Positions 1-9,107 of a stretch of 64,000 nt of DNA are shown here, piece by piece; within the stretch, counting starts at the first letter, position 1; every line of letters begins with the position of its first letter. This DNA is from Algoriphagus sp. AGSA1 (lineage in GTDB: Bacteria > Bacteroidota > Bacteroidia > Cytophagales > Cyclobacteriaceae): positions 1 through 64,000 of the forward strand of contig NZ_JAJUWR010000029.1 of NCBI RefSeq assembly GCF_021390545.1, read 5' to 3'. A program made the translations under genes and the position numbers. The notes under the pieces were generated by a model. That model was not told the origin of the DNA. It made no database searches and saw nothing but the letters and a program-made list of their open reading frames with translations.

Positions 1-3000
1 CTGCCGATATAGACGCCATGGGCGGCACGATCTGCGAAGGCGAGAGCTTCACGCTTACTGCCACAAGCGGAACTGTAACCAACCCTGTGTTCAGATTCTA
101 CAGCGATGCTGCACTGAGCAACGAGATCACGGATCTTAACGTGAGCCCTATGGTAACCACCACTTATTACGTGACCGTAACGGGTGACAATGTATGCGAG
201 AATGCGTCCGGAGCCGGGGCAGAACTTACAGTGACCGTGGCTCCAAGAGCAACGGCTGCCGATATAGACGCCATGGGCGGCACGATCTGCGAGGGGGACA
301 GCTTCATGCTGTCTGCCACTGCTGCTGGAGTGACCAACCCAGTGTTCAGATTCTACAGCGATGCCGCATTGACCAATGAGCTTACCGATCTTGATGTGAG
401 CCCTATGGTGACTACCACTTACTATGTAACCGTAACGGGTGACAACGTATGTGAGAACGTGGCGAATACCGGGGCAGAACTGGTAGTGACCGTGGCTCCA
501 AGAGCAACGGCAGCTGATATAGACGCCATGGGCGGCACGATCTGCGAGGGGGATAGCTTCATGCTGTCTGCCACTGCTGCTGGAGTGACCAATCCTGTAT
601 TCAGATTCTACAGCGATGCTGCGTTGACCAATGAGCTTACCGATCTTAATGTGAGCCCTATGGTAACCACCACTTACTACGTGACCGTAACCGGTGACAA
701 TGTATGCGAGAATGCGTCCGGAGACGGTGCAGAACTGGTAGTGACTGTGGCTCCAAGAGCAACGGCTGCCGATATAGACGCCATGGGCGGCACGATCTGC
801 GAGGGGGACAGCTTCATGCTGTCTGCCACTGCTGCTGGAGTGACCAACCCAGTGTTCAGATTCTACAGCGATGCCGCACTGAGCAACGAGATCACCGATC
901 TTGAAGTGAGCCCAATGGTGACCACCACTTACTACGTGACCGTAACCGGTGACAATGTATGCGAGAACGCGGCGAATGACGGTGCAGAACTGGTAGTGAC
1001 CGTGGCTCCAAGGGCAACGGCTGCCGATATAGACGCCATGGGCGGCACGATCTGCGAGGGGGATAGCTTTACGCTTACTGCCACTGCTGCTGGAGTGACC
1101 AACCCAGTGTTCAGGTTCTACAGCGATGCCGCACTGAGCAACGAGATCACCGATCTTGATGTGAGCCCTGCTACCACTACTACTTACTATGTGACCGTAA
1201 CCGGTGACAATGTATGCGAGAATGCATCCGGAGACGGGGCAGGACTGGTAGTGACCGTGGCTCCAAGGGCAACGGCTGCCGATATAGACGCCATGGGCGG
1301 TACGATCTGCGAGGGGGATAGCTTCATGCTGTCTGCCACTGCTGCTGGAGTGACCAACCCAGTGTTCAGATTCTACAGCGATGCGGCATTGACCACTGAG
1401 CTCACGGATCTTGAAGTGAGCCCTATGGTGACTACCACTTACTATGTAACCGTAACAGGCGATGGAGTTTGTGAGAACGCTGCGGGTGATGCTGCCGAAC
1501 TGACAGTGAATGTAGGTAGGGAAGCACTTTCTTCTGATATTCAGGTAATGAATTCGGTGATCTGTCAAGGTGAAAGCACTTTACTGACCGCTACTAGTAA
1601 CTCTGTAACAAATCCAGTATTTAGATTCTATACTGATGAAGCACTTACTGAAGAAGTAATTGATCTGAATGTGAGTCCGGCAGTTACGACAAGATACTAT
1701 GTCACTGTTACCGGAGATGAAGTTTGTGAATCTAAGCCTGAGGAAGCAGCGCACCTGACAGTAACGGTTCGTTCGGTTACGGCTCCGGTTGTTACAAATC
1801 CTACTCAAACATTCTGTGGAGACACTGATAACCCTACTGTAGGATCACTTGATGTGACAGGCAGCAATATTAGCTGGTATGAATCTGAAGTTGGTGGCTT
1901 TGAGCTAGATCCTTCATCTCCACTGGTTGATGGTATGACTTATTACGCCTCTCAAACAGATCCTATGACTGGTTGCGAAAGTGTGGAAAGAGTTAGTGTC
2001 ACAGTTGCACTTACATTGTGTGATCTGAATGATGGACTTCAGATTTCCAAAGCAGCAGCGAGTCCTACGGTATTACCGGGAGGTGAAATAACCTACACGA
2101 TCAGTATTGTCAATACAGCCTCTGTCACAATGAGCGATGTAGTGGTAAGTGATGAGCTGGCTAATGAGCTGACATTTGTGTCAGCAAGTGATGGAGGCTC
2201 GTTTGATAATGGAACCGTTACTTGGTCTATTCCTTCTATCCCGGCCAATACTTCGATGGATCTGGTGCTGACTGTAAGTGTACCGGCGGATATCACAGCT
2301 GGCACTATGATTAGCAACGTAGCGGTGGTGACCAGTCCTGATGATCCTGATACTCCAAAAGAATCTGATCCTGAGGTGGTAGAGGTAGTTGATCCTTTAT
2401 CCTTCACTATAGAGAAAGTATCAGATGTCTCAGAAGCCAAAATTGGGGATGTTATCACTTATACAATTAAAGTCAGCAATGTTTCCAGTCTTGTAAAAGA
2501 AGAGATTCAGGTGACAGATACTCTTCCGGTAGGGTTGATGTATGTGGAATCTGACCAAGGAGGAATGTTTGCTAATGGAGTGGTGACATGGATAATTCCT
2601 TCACTTGCCCCAGGACAAAACATTGAGTTGACCCTTCTTGCACAGGTAACTGATGAGGTGGAAGTAGGAGATGTTATCTTCAACACCGCGGTAGTGGATC
2701 TACCTGATGATGGTGAGGATCCTACAGAGTCTGATCCTGGAGATGGAGTGGAAGTAATAGATAGCCCTACGGATATCAACATTACCAAGACTCAAGATGT
2801 CAGTTCAGTTGTTCCGGGTGAGATGATTACTTACACAATCTTGCTTGAGAATCTTGGAGATAACATTGCCACTGGAATAGTTGTAACAGATACTTTACCA
2901 CAGGGAACCCTGTTGGTTGAGACTAGCCCTGAAGCTACGGTAAGCGAGGATGTCATTACTTGGACAGTAGAGAGTCTGGGTGCGGGAGAGTCTATTTCGC

Positions 3001-3758
3001 TTGAACTTATAGTGATGGTAATGGCCGAAGAAGGTTCTATTGTCAATAAAGTGACAGTGGTGGGGGATAACTTCCCGGATGATAGCGACGAAACAGATCC
3101 GGTTACCATTGAAGATCCGGTCAATGAAGTCGATCTGGTACTTGACAAAGAAGTCTCTGCAAGTCTGATCCAGGTAAACTCAGTATTTGAGTACAAGCTC
3201 ACGCTCACAAACAATTCTGAGAATACTGGCAACAATGTAGTCGTAACAGATATCCTCTCTGGAGCGGTAGAATATCTTGGAGCTGATGTGACTTCGGGTT
3301 CAGTTTCTTATAATCAGGATACGAGAACATTAACCTGGAATATTCCTACCGTGGATCCATTGGCAGTGGAGACTATGACAATCCGTGTGACAGCCGTTTC
3401 TGAAGGTGTTGTTTCCAATACTGCGACTGCAGAATCGGAGGATGAGGAGCTGGAACCTTCCGATAACACGGACACTGTGAGTCACGAGCAGTTGGTGTTT
3501 GAGATCCCGAATGTCTTTACGCCAAATGGAGACGGGATCAATGATACATGGGTGATCAGAGGCCTAGAGGAATTCTTCCCGCAAAATGAACTGATTGTAG
3601 TCAACCGTTGGGGCATGGAAGTTTACAGCTCTACCAATTATCAAAATGACTGGAACGGTGACAATCTAACCGGAGGGACTTATTTCTACCAATTCCAATT
3701 AAGGGATGTTCAGGGAGTAAGTCATACAATGACAGGATACGTAACTATAATTAAGTAA
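1..3758 (+). CDS. Giant T9SS type B surface protein with Ig-like repeat array and DUF11 domains (5' partial)
   Basis: The reading frame is open from the left edge, so the true start, and presumably a signal peptide, lie outside the window. Six near-identical 85-residue Ig-like units (ATGs of the MGGTICEG motif at 18, 273, 528, 783, 1038 and 1293) are followed by a diverged seventh unit at 1548 and an Ig-like domain around 1780-2015. Four DUF11-type domains follow at about 2030-2395, 2394-2765, 2767-3115 and 3128-3480, each with a D-x-LP or similar motif and a TYT core. The end (about 3495-3758) carries the VFTPNGDGINDTW signature of the gliding-motility/CHU_C type B C-terminal domain, which targets proteins through the type IX secretion system. 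Expected role: secreted adhesin-like surface filament, inferred from architecture. The next gene, five bases downstream, is its likely SprF-type partner. Confidence 0.93.
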   Translation, partial: ADIDAMGGTICEGESFTLTATSGTVTNPVFRFYSDAALSNEITDLNVSPMVTTTYYVTVTGDNVCENASGAGAELTVTVAPRATAADIDAMGGTICEGDSFMLSATAAGVTNPVFRFYSDAALTNELTDLDVSPMVTTTYYVTVTGDNVCENVANTGAELVVTVAPRATAADIDAMGGTICEGDSFMLSATAAGVTNPVFRFYSDAALTNELTDLNVSPMVTTTYYVTVTGDNVCENASGDGAELVVTVAPRATAADIDAMGGTICEGDSFMLSATAAGVTNPVFRFYSDAALSNEITDLEVSPMVTTTYYVTVTGDNVCENAANDGAELVVTVAPRATAADIDAMGGTICEGDSFTLTATAAGVTNPVFRFYSDAALSNEITDLDVSPATTTTYYVTVTGDNVCENASGDGAGLVVTVAPRATAADIDAMGGTICEGDSFMLSATAAGVTNPVFRFYSDAALTTELTDLEVSPMVTTTYYVTVTGDGVCENAAGDAAELTVNVGREALSSDIQVMNSVICQGESTLLTATSNSVTNPVFRFYTDEALTEEVIDLNVSPAVTTRYYVTVTGDEVCESKPEEAAHLTVTVRSVTAPVVTNPTQTFCGDTDNPTVGSLDVTGSNISWYESEVGGFELDPSSPLVDGMTYYASQTDPMTGCESVERVSVTVALTLCDLNDGLQISKAAASPTVLPGGEITYTISIVNTASVTMSDVVVSDELANELTFVSASDGGSFDNGTVTWSIPSIPANTSMDLVLTVSVPADITAGTMISNVAVVTSPDDPDTPKESDPEVVEVVDPLSFTIEKVSDVSEAKIGDVITYTIKVSNVSSLVKEEIQVTDTLPVGLMYVESDQGGMFANGVVTWIIPSLAPGQNIELTLLAQVTDEVEVGDVIFNTAVVDLPDDGEDPTESDPGDGVEVIDSPTDINITKTQDVSSVVPGEMITYTILLENLGDNIATGIVVTDTLPQGTLLVETSPEATVSEDVITWTVESLGAGESISLELIVMVMAEEGSIVNKVTVVGDNFPDDSDETDPVTIEDPVNEVDLVLDKEVSASLIQVNSVFEYKLTLTNNSENTGNNVVVTDILSGAVEYLGADVTSGSVSYNQDTRTLTWNIPTVDPLAVETMTIRVTAVSEGVVSNTATAESEDEELEPSDNTDTVSHEQLVFEIPNVFTPNGDGINDTWVIRGLEEFFPQNELIVVNRWGMEVYSSTNYQNDWNGDNLTGGTYFYQFQLRDVQGVSHTMTGYVTIIK
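18..1802 (+). repeat. 255-bp in-frame tandem repeat array, seven units
   Basis: The start of the MGGTICEG motif recurs exactly every 255 bases at 18, 273, 528, 783, 1038 and 1293, with a diverged unit at 1548. The first six units differ only at scattered bases, for example in the segments encoding ALTNELTDL versus ALSNEITDL. The period is a multiple of three, so gain or loss of a unit keeps the frame. The array continues to the left edge, so the total copy number is unknown. Confidence 0.95.
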
Positions 3759-3763
3759 GCAAG

Positions 3764-4735
3764 ATGAAACTATTTAAGGTAATTACTTTGCTCACTGGAT
3801 GCCTGCTTCTGTCCCTTAGCGATAGCTTTGGGCAGCAGGTGCCCCAGTACAGCCAATACATTTTTAATCCTGTGTTTATCAATCCTGCCTATGCAGGTTA
3901 TAAACAGCAGCTTTATCTGCAATCTTACTATAGAAAGCAGTGGACTGGGGTTACAGGAAGTCCTGAAACCTTTGCAGTTGCCGGAGATACCTATTTGGAA
4001 GATTCCAAACTTGGGCTAGGAGGACAATTCCTCACTGATAAACTCGGTGCCCAAAGGACAGTAGCTGCCTACGGTAACCTCGCCTATCACTTGAGACTTA
4101 GCGATACTAAATATCTGAGTTTTGGTGTGGGTGCAGGTGTGGTTAACTCCCAGTTGGATGGTTCTATGCTAAATCCTGACATAGCTGATGATCCGTCTAT
4201 TCCGGCAAGCAGAGAGAGGATGACTTATCCAGATTTGAAGGTCGGATTATTTCTCTATGATGAAAAATATTACATAGGCTTGGCTTCGGATCAGATGCTT
4301 TCTTCTGTAGTGGATTTTGATAGAGGAGATGTTATGGTCAAGCCTGCTCCACATCTATATCTTACGGGAGGATATCATTTTGATCTGAATTACAATTTCT
4401 CCCTGGTGCCCTCTATCATGTATATGGATGATTTCAAAGCGCCGGCAAGGATGGATATCAACGCTGCTTTGATCCTGAATGATATGTTTTGGTTAGGCGG
4501 AGGCTATAGATTCGGTGTAGATATGCCTGGGAGAGATATAGATCCAGGTTTAAAGAAATCCACAGCCGTGCTGGGCATGGTTCAGGTGCAACTTCGTGAA
4601 GGTTTAAGATTCGGATATGCCTATGACCATACGATATCAGGATTTTCAGTAGGAGCATTTACTACCCATGATATATCCATTGCTTATTTATTTCCTCCCA
4701 AGCGAGTACGATTGGTTAGTCCACGATTTTTTTAA
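3764..4735 (+). CDS. PorP/SprF family type IX secretion system membrane protein
   Basis: This 323-residue protein has a signal peptide ending near residue 23 (SDSFGQ) and then the family signature QYSQYIFNPVFINPAYAG, the start of an outer-membrane barrel of the PorP/SprF family. Usual family length is about 300-340 residues, so it is complete. In Flavobacterium johnsoniae, SprF-like proteins encoded next to type B C-terminal-domain cargo are needed to put that cargo on the cell surface. The gene starts five bases after the giant type B protein stops and is followed fifteen bases later by the PorE-like gene, which indicates a single operon. Assignment to this specific cargo is inference from position. 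Confidence 0.93.
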   Translation: MKLFKVITLLTGCLLLSLSDSFGQQVPQYSQYIFNPVFINPAYAGYKQQLYLQSYYRKQWTGVTGSPETFAVAGDTYLEDSKLGLGGQFLTDKLGAQRTVAAYGNLAYHLRLSDTKYLSFGVGAGVVNSQLDGSMLNPDIADDPSIPASRERMTYPDLKVGLFLYDEKYYIGLASDQMLSSVVDFDRGDVMVKPAPHLYLTGGYHFDLNYNFSLVPSIMYMDDFKAPARMDINAALILNDMFWLGGGYRFGVDMPGRDIDPGLKKSTAVLGMVQVQLREGLRFGYAYDHTISGFSVGAFTTHDISIAYLFPPKRVRLVSPRFF

Positions 4736-4750
4736 GAAAAAGATACCCCC

Positions 4751-6706
4751 ATGAAAAGAATACTCTACTTTACCTGTTTCTTGATTGTTTGCTTGGTTTC
4801 CTGTAAGCCTTTATCCTATAAGAAATATATGGAAGGCATAAAGCAAACCGAAAACCTCAATTACTCTGTAGGAATAGATAAATTTCTCGAAAGTTGGAAC
4901 GAATCACCCGAGCCTGAGACAGCCCGAGGGTTGGCTCAGGCTTATTCCAAGGTAAGGAATTTTGAACAGGCGGAGGAGTGGTACACAAGGCTGGAAAGAG
5001 ATGGCGATCTTGAAGAGGACGACCTTAAGCCCTTTGCTGAAGCGTTGATTGCCAACTCGAAGTATTCGGAAGCTACCAATATACTTAGTCAATTGGATTC
5101 CGCACGGACCAATCCTGAGTTGGGACTGATCTGGAAGACCGCTCTGGGAGGTAAAGCTTTCCTGAATAAATCGACAGAATCTTCTGTTAGACCTGTTCCT
5201 GAGGTTAATTCTCCTTTTTCTGAATTTGGCCCACTGATTTCTGACGATACCGTACTTCATTTCACTTCGGATAGATTAATGCCTGATAAAGTACGCGTAG
5301 ATCCGAATAATGCACTTAAAAGCGATGTGTATGGCTGGACAGGAAACGGTTTTCTAAAGATGTATGAATCCGCTTGGGACAGCAAAAAGAATGAGGCAAT
5401 CGACTCCCCTGTCAGGTCTGAGGTGTTGGACGGAAATCTTCACGTAGGGCCATTATTTAAGAAAAAGGACAATCTGTTCTTGGTTTTTACGCAAGTTCAG
5501 AAGCATAACAAGTCTGATTCCGGATCTTCCAGGGATTATACCTTGTTTCCTGAGTTGTTTTTTGCCTTAGATACCGGAAGTTTCAGTATGGATAACTTTA
5601 GACCACTGCCATTCAATGCGCCGTTTTCTTACTCAGTATCCGACCCTTTTTTCGATGCATCTTCTCTCCGACTCTATTTTTCCTCAGATATGCCTGGTGG
5701 AAGTGGTCAGGCTGATTTGTATTATTCAGATTGGAAGGAAGGAGCATGGACTGCCCCGATTAACCTAGGTGATGTGGTAAATACCCCCGGAGACGAGAGG
5801 ACTCCATTTTTGGATAAGAATGGAGTCCTTTATTTCTCCAGTAACGGTCATGCAGGTCTTGGGGGATTGGATATTTTCAGGGTGAAACTTGAGAATGGGG
5901 AATACACGGAACCTGAAAACCTGGGAAGTCCGATCAATTCCAATAGGGATGATTTTGGGCTCTCTTTACTGCCTGGAAGTGATACCCAAGCGGTTTATTC
6001 TTCTGATAGGATAGGGGGAAAAGGACTGGATGATATCTATTTTGCGGATTTGTATGTTCAAAAGGATCTGGTGATAAAAGGTTTGGTAATAGACAAGGAA
6101 ACTGGGGAAAAGCTTGATGATGCGGTTGTTACACTGTTTAATAATGATAAGCAGGTAATGAATACCTATGTTTCAGAAGCAGGAGGTTCCTTTAGATTTA
6201 AAGTGGAATTTGATCAAATGATCCACTTGGAAGGAAAGAAGACCGGATATTTAACCGGTAGCAGCGGGGATATTCTTGTTCCTACCGCAGCCCAAATCCG
6301 TGATTCCGTAATCGTCCGCGATATCTATTTGGATAAAATAGCTGTAGGGAAGACCTATACCTTGGAGAATATCTACTATGATTTTGATAAATGGGATATA
6401 AGAGAAGATGCCAAACCTGAACTGGATAGACTGGTCAAGATTTTAAAAGACAATCCTACAATTAAAATCGAACTCCATTCACATACTGATTCCAGAGGCA
6501 CAAATGCCTATAACCTCAAACTTTCCGATAAAAGGGCTAAGTCCGCAATCGCTTACCTAATAGAATATGGTATCGATCAAAGCAGGCTTCAACCAATAGG
6601 GTACGGGGAAGAAATGTTGATGAATTCCTGTACGGATAATGTGGCGTGTACAGAAGAGCAACATCAGGAAAATAGGAGGACGGAATTTAAAATTACAGAA
6701 TATTAG
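4751..6706 (+). CDS. PorE-like OmpA-family lipoprotein (TPR, beta-propeller, carboxypeptidase-regulatory, OmpA domains)
   Basis: The N-terminus is a lipoprotein signal with the lipidated Cys at residue 18 (CLVSC). Then come a TPR-like helical region (about 30-125), PD40/WD40-like propeller blades (about 150-425, with FTSDR, YFSSD, YFSSNG and YSSDR strands), a carboxypeptidase-regulatory-like beta domain (about 440-520) and an OmpA C-terminal peptidoglycan-binding domain (about 540-650, with NIYYDFDKWDI and LHSHTDSRG). This order matches PorE of the Porphyromonas type IX system, which anchors the machinery to peptidoglycan. It is third in the operon with the type B cargo and the SprF-like protein. 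It may be a cargo-specific paralogue rather than the core PorE; which of the two cannot be told from this window. Confidence 0.88.
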   Translation: MKRILYFTCFLIVCLVSCKPLSYKKYMEGIKQTENLNYSVGIDKFLESWNESPEPETARGLAQAYSKVRNFEQAEEWYTRLERDGDLEEDDLKPFAEALIANSKYSEATNILSQLDSARTNPELGLIWKTALGGKAFLNKSTESSVRPVPEVNSPFSEFGPLISDDTVLHFTSDRLMPDKVRVDPNNALKSDVYGWTGNGFLKMYESAWDSKKNEAIDSPVRSEVLDGNLHVGPLFKKKDNLFLVFTQVQKHNKSDSGSSRDYTLFPELFFALDTGSFSMDNFRPLPFNAPFSYSVSDPFFDASSLRLYFSSDMPGGSGQADLYYSDWKEGAWTAPINLGDVVNTPGDERTPFLDKNGVLYFSSNGHAGLGGLDIFRVKLENGEYTEPENLGSPINSNRDDFGLSLLPGSDTQAVYSSDRIGGKGLDDIYFADLYVQKDLVIKGLVIDKETGEKLDDAVVTLFNNDKQVMNTYVSEAGGSFRFKVEFDQMIHLEGKKTGYLTGSSGDILVPTAAQIRDSVIVRDIYLDKIAVGKTYTLENIYYDFDKWDIREDAKPELDRLVKILKDNPTIKIELHSHTDSRGTNAYNLKLSDKRAKSAIAYLIEYGIDQSRLQPIGYGEEMLMNSCTDNVACTEEQHQENRRTEFKITEY

Positions 6707-6759
6707 GCAGTTAATCTTGGATATACTGCTGACCAGTTAGTTGATATGCTATCAGAACA

Positions 6760-7242
6760 TCAGAAAGAAGATGTGTCGCTCTCGGTTATTTGCTGCTTGG
6801 ATCCAATTTGGATTTCAGGGCAGATACCTAAATTAAACCTATAGATAACATCGACTAAATCCGCTAAATGGTTTTCGTCTTCTGATGCTCCGGTCTCTTC
6901 TGATTCTTCTATGAAATATCCAAGAAAAGATGATTCCAAATCTTCTCTAAATAGTATATGACATGTTCCCCGAAACCCAGAGAAATTAGTAATAGCCTTT
7001 ATAATAAATTCCTTAAGACAGTCTTTGACAGTGTCGAAATCACCGATTATTATAGGAAGGGAGTTTGCTAGGCGAAATTTAAATGTAGCGTAGTTTAAGT
7101 CATTAATTATACTGGTTAGGAGAGAAAAACTGTCAATAGTATCTTCTCCCTGCCCTATATTAGGGCGGATTAATTGAAAATCATTAGGATATTTCATCGT
7201 AGTTGTCTTTCGAACAGTGGTGTTTAATGCGTGAAAAATCAC
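6760..7242 (-). CDS. Small protein resembling an isolated, degenerate histidine-kinase ATPase domain
   Basis: This is a 160-residue protein with no signal peptide or membrane segment. The stretch LPIIIGDFDTVKDCLKEF followed by IIKAITNFSG looks like the start of a GHKL ATPase domain in phytochrome-type histidine kinases, where LPxVxGDxxQLxQxFxNLxxNAIKF is usual. Here the N-box Asn-Ala pair is replaced (KAITN), and no clear DxGxG box follows, so catalytic activity is doubtful. No dimerisation domain or sensor precedes it. A second possible start is the Met at 7197. The gene runs opposite to the upstream operon and faces gene-free DNA on its other side. The homology is a judgement by eye; it could be a kinase fragment or an unrelated protein. 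Confidence 0.55.
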   Translation of the reverse strand: MIFHALNTTVRKTTTMKYPNDFQLIRPNIGQGEDTIDSFSLLTSIINDLNYATFKFRLANSLPIIIGDFDTVKDCLKEFIIKAITNFSGFRGTCHILFREDLESSFLGYFIEESEETGASEDENHLADLVDVIYRFNLGICPEIQIGSKQQITESDTSSF

Positions 7243-8325
7243 TTGCTCTTGATTTAGGGTGAGTTTTAGAATAAGTAAAAGGGCGATATTAAGGGGGATT
7301 TATTTTAGTGGGTTAACTTGGGCTAGGATTGTTTGTTTTTTATCAGGAGGGACTTTATTTTCAAAATAAAAGCACCAAATTAAGTTTACAAGTTCCATTC
7401 CGAATTTGCTAAATACTTTTAGATGTGTTTAAACTATAAAGTATGCGTTTTTTTAATTGACTTATTGCTTATTCTTTGGATTTCGTAGAATGTATATTGA
7501 TGTTTTTTTCAGAATTGGTTGGTTTATAGGGAATTAAGCAATCGTTATGCCTTTTAATTGCGAGGTGATATTTTTACTTGTCTGCATTATACACAGTTTG
7601 AGTTGGGGATACCCAGTTTGTAAATCCGAAACGGAACATCTTGAAGATTTTTTCTTTTGCTTAAACCCAAACTAGGCATTAGCAATTCTACGCCATGGCG
7701 CACAAGTTATTACAACCATTGATTGCTTCAAAATCAATCATTCTATTGCTGTTTTCAATCCTGACTTCCGTCAGGCATATCATACCCGCTGCGGTGGACT
7801 CTTCTCTAAAAAGTCATTATCTTGAAATTACAATCCTCACTACGGAGCTTAATACAAAATCCGGTTCGAACCATCAATGCTTCCGGTAGCATGTATTCGG
7901 TTGGATCACGGCACAATCATATTTCCAGTTCAAATGAAAGTGCCCGTGGGGGATATGTGGACAGGTTATTTTGAAATAATTATAATATTTCCTTACATGG
8001 ATATATGGAATGATGCCGTAGCCATGATTTCTTTGCGCAGACGGACAGAAGACCTGCCTTTGCCGACAGGCAGGCCGAGGGTGGCCGGAGCGGTCTAAAT
8101 GCTAGCGTAAATCATATTCTATTTTGCATTAGCCTCATTACTGGTAGAAAAGCGGATATACAAGTTATAAAGGAATTATGATTTCGCACTTTAGGATATG
8201 GCCTAGACTAAGAGATGGGGCAACTTTTGTAAAGTTGGCGGGATGGTAAGGTAGCACGCAGTAAGGGATAAATCGCTATTACTGTAGCAGGGTCTTAAAG
8301 CGCATAAGCCCTATATACTTACAGA
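7243..8325. other. About 1.1 kb without a credible gene
   Basis: The stretch is AT-rich at its left part (7260-7560). Two short open frames occur at 7695-8098, but they overlap each other, show no domain, and contain hairpin repeats, so they are not called. Visible structure: CCTGAC-TTCC-GTCAGG at 7760-7775, an imperfect CCTGCC/GGCAGG pair at 8053-8074, and CAACTTT-TGT-AAAGTTG at 8221-8237. The stretch may be eroded coding DNA. Confidence 0.6.
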
Positions 8326-8922
8326 TCAATCTCTTGCCGGGGTAATCATGATATGCGCCCGATGTGTGCCCGGATCCATAATCCAAGGCATGCCGGCGGA
8401 GCTTGGCTTAAGTGGTAATCCTGTGGTCTCAGCAGTAGCCCAAGGCAAATAGACCACATACCTTAGAAAGGGATCAGAAACATCCCCCGTAGTAGAGTCA
8501 TAATGTTCCGCATCGGCAGTCAGTACAAATAAGGTAGCGCCATCTTTGGGCAATTTCAGCTTTCCGTTTTTAGCCTCTGATTCCCTTATGTCAAAGATTT
8601 CCTGAAAGGATTTCCCTTCTTTCTTCAATTCCCTACCTCTTTTCATAAAAGGTTCAAGGTCAGAATGGTAGCAGGAAACGCTAAATCCTTTGCCATTAGG
8701 ATCATCGGCCAGGCAAATCATCTCGTTCGTTCCTTCCCTCAATAGAGTTAACTCTCCTTTCTGATCATACCCAAGTACACTGGCATCTGACTGTTTTTCT
8801 TCCGGGGCAGCCAAAACCGCCGTTTTGATCTGAATTTCTTTGGTGGGGACCAGCACCTCTTGGGAGTAGGAAAAAGAGTGGCTTATGCCTAAAATCAGCA
8901 AAATTAAAGAGTACGTTTTCAT
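8326..8922 (-). CDS. Secreted protein of unknown function
   Basis: The start is placed at 8922 because the Met there opens a clean signal peptide (MKTYSLILLILGISHSFSYSQ); an upstream Met at 8979 would add nineteen residues that spoil it. The mature part, about 180 residues, has one Cys pair (EMICLADD and SVSCYHSD) and ends in a conserved-looking block (AGMPWIMDPGTHRAHIMITP). I do not recognise the family. The arrangement resembles small periplasmic proteins found beside hydrolase genes, but nothing in the sequence gives a reaction. It is transcribed in the same direction as the nitrilase-like gene upstream, with 185 bases between them, so it may have its own promoter. Confidence 0.75.
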   Translation of the reverse strand: MKTYSLILLILGISHSFSYSQEVLVPTKEIQIKTAVLAAPEEKQSDASVLGYDQKGELTLLREGTNEMICLADDPNGKGFSVSCYHSDLEPFMKRGRELKKEGKSFQEIFDIRESEAKNGKLKLPKDGATLFVLTADAEHYDSTTGDVSDPFLRYVVYLPWATAETTGLPLKPSSAGMPWIMDPGTHRAHIMITPARD

Positions 8923-9107
8923 GATAGCATCAGTAGAGTTTGAGGTTAATATAAGATTTATTAATCTACTGAACAACAAAAACTTATACCATGGGCGAGT
9001 AGCTTTATAAGGGTGATTTCTTTTCGCTCTTTGAAAGCCTATATCTTTAAAAGTCAGGGGATTAATTTATTTTTTGCGATTGTGCCTTATGCCGGATATG
9101 GGGTGTT

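Noticed and set aside
2093..3235. Long antisense open frames inside the giant surface protein
   Set aside because: They are by-products of the biased codon use of the DUF11 domains; the sense strand has a continuous domain series.
7855..7885. GGTTCGAACC resembling a tRNA T-loop
   Set aside because: The bases on either side do not pair as a T-stem on either strand, and no anticodon or acceptor stem can be drawn.
7695..8098. Two short overlapping plus-strand frames
   Set aside because: They overlap out of frame, contain the CCTGAC and CCTGCC hairpins and show no recognisable domain.
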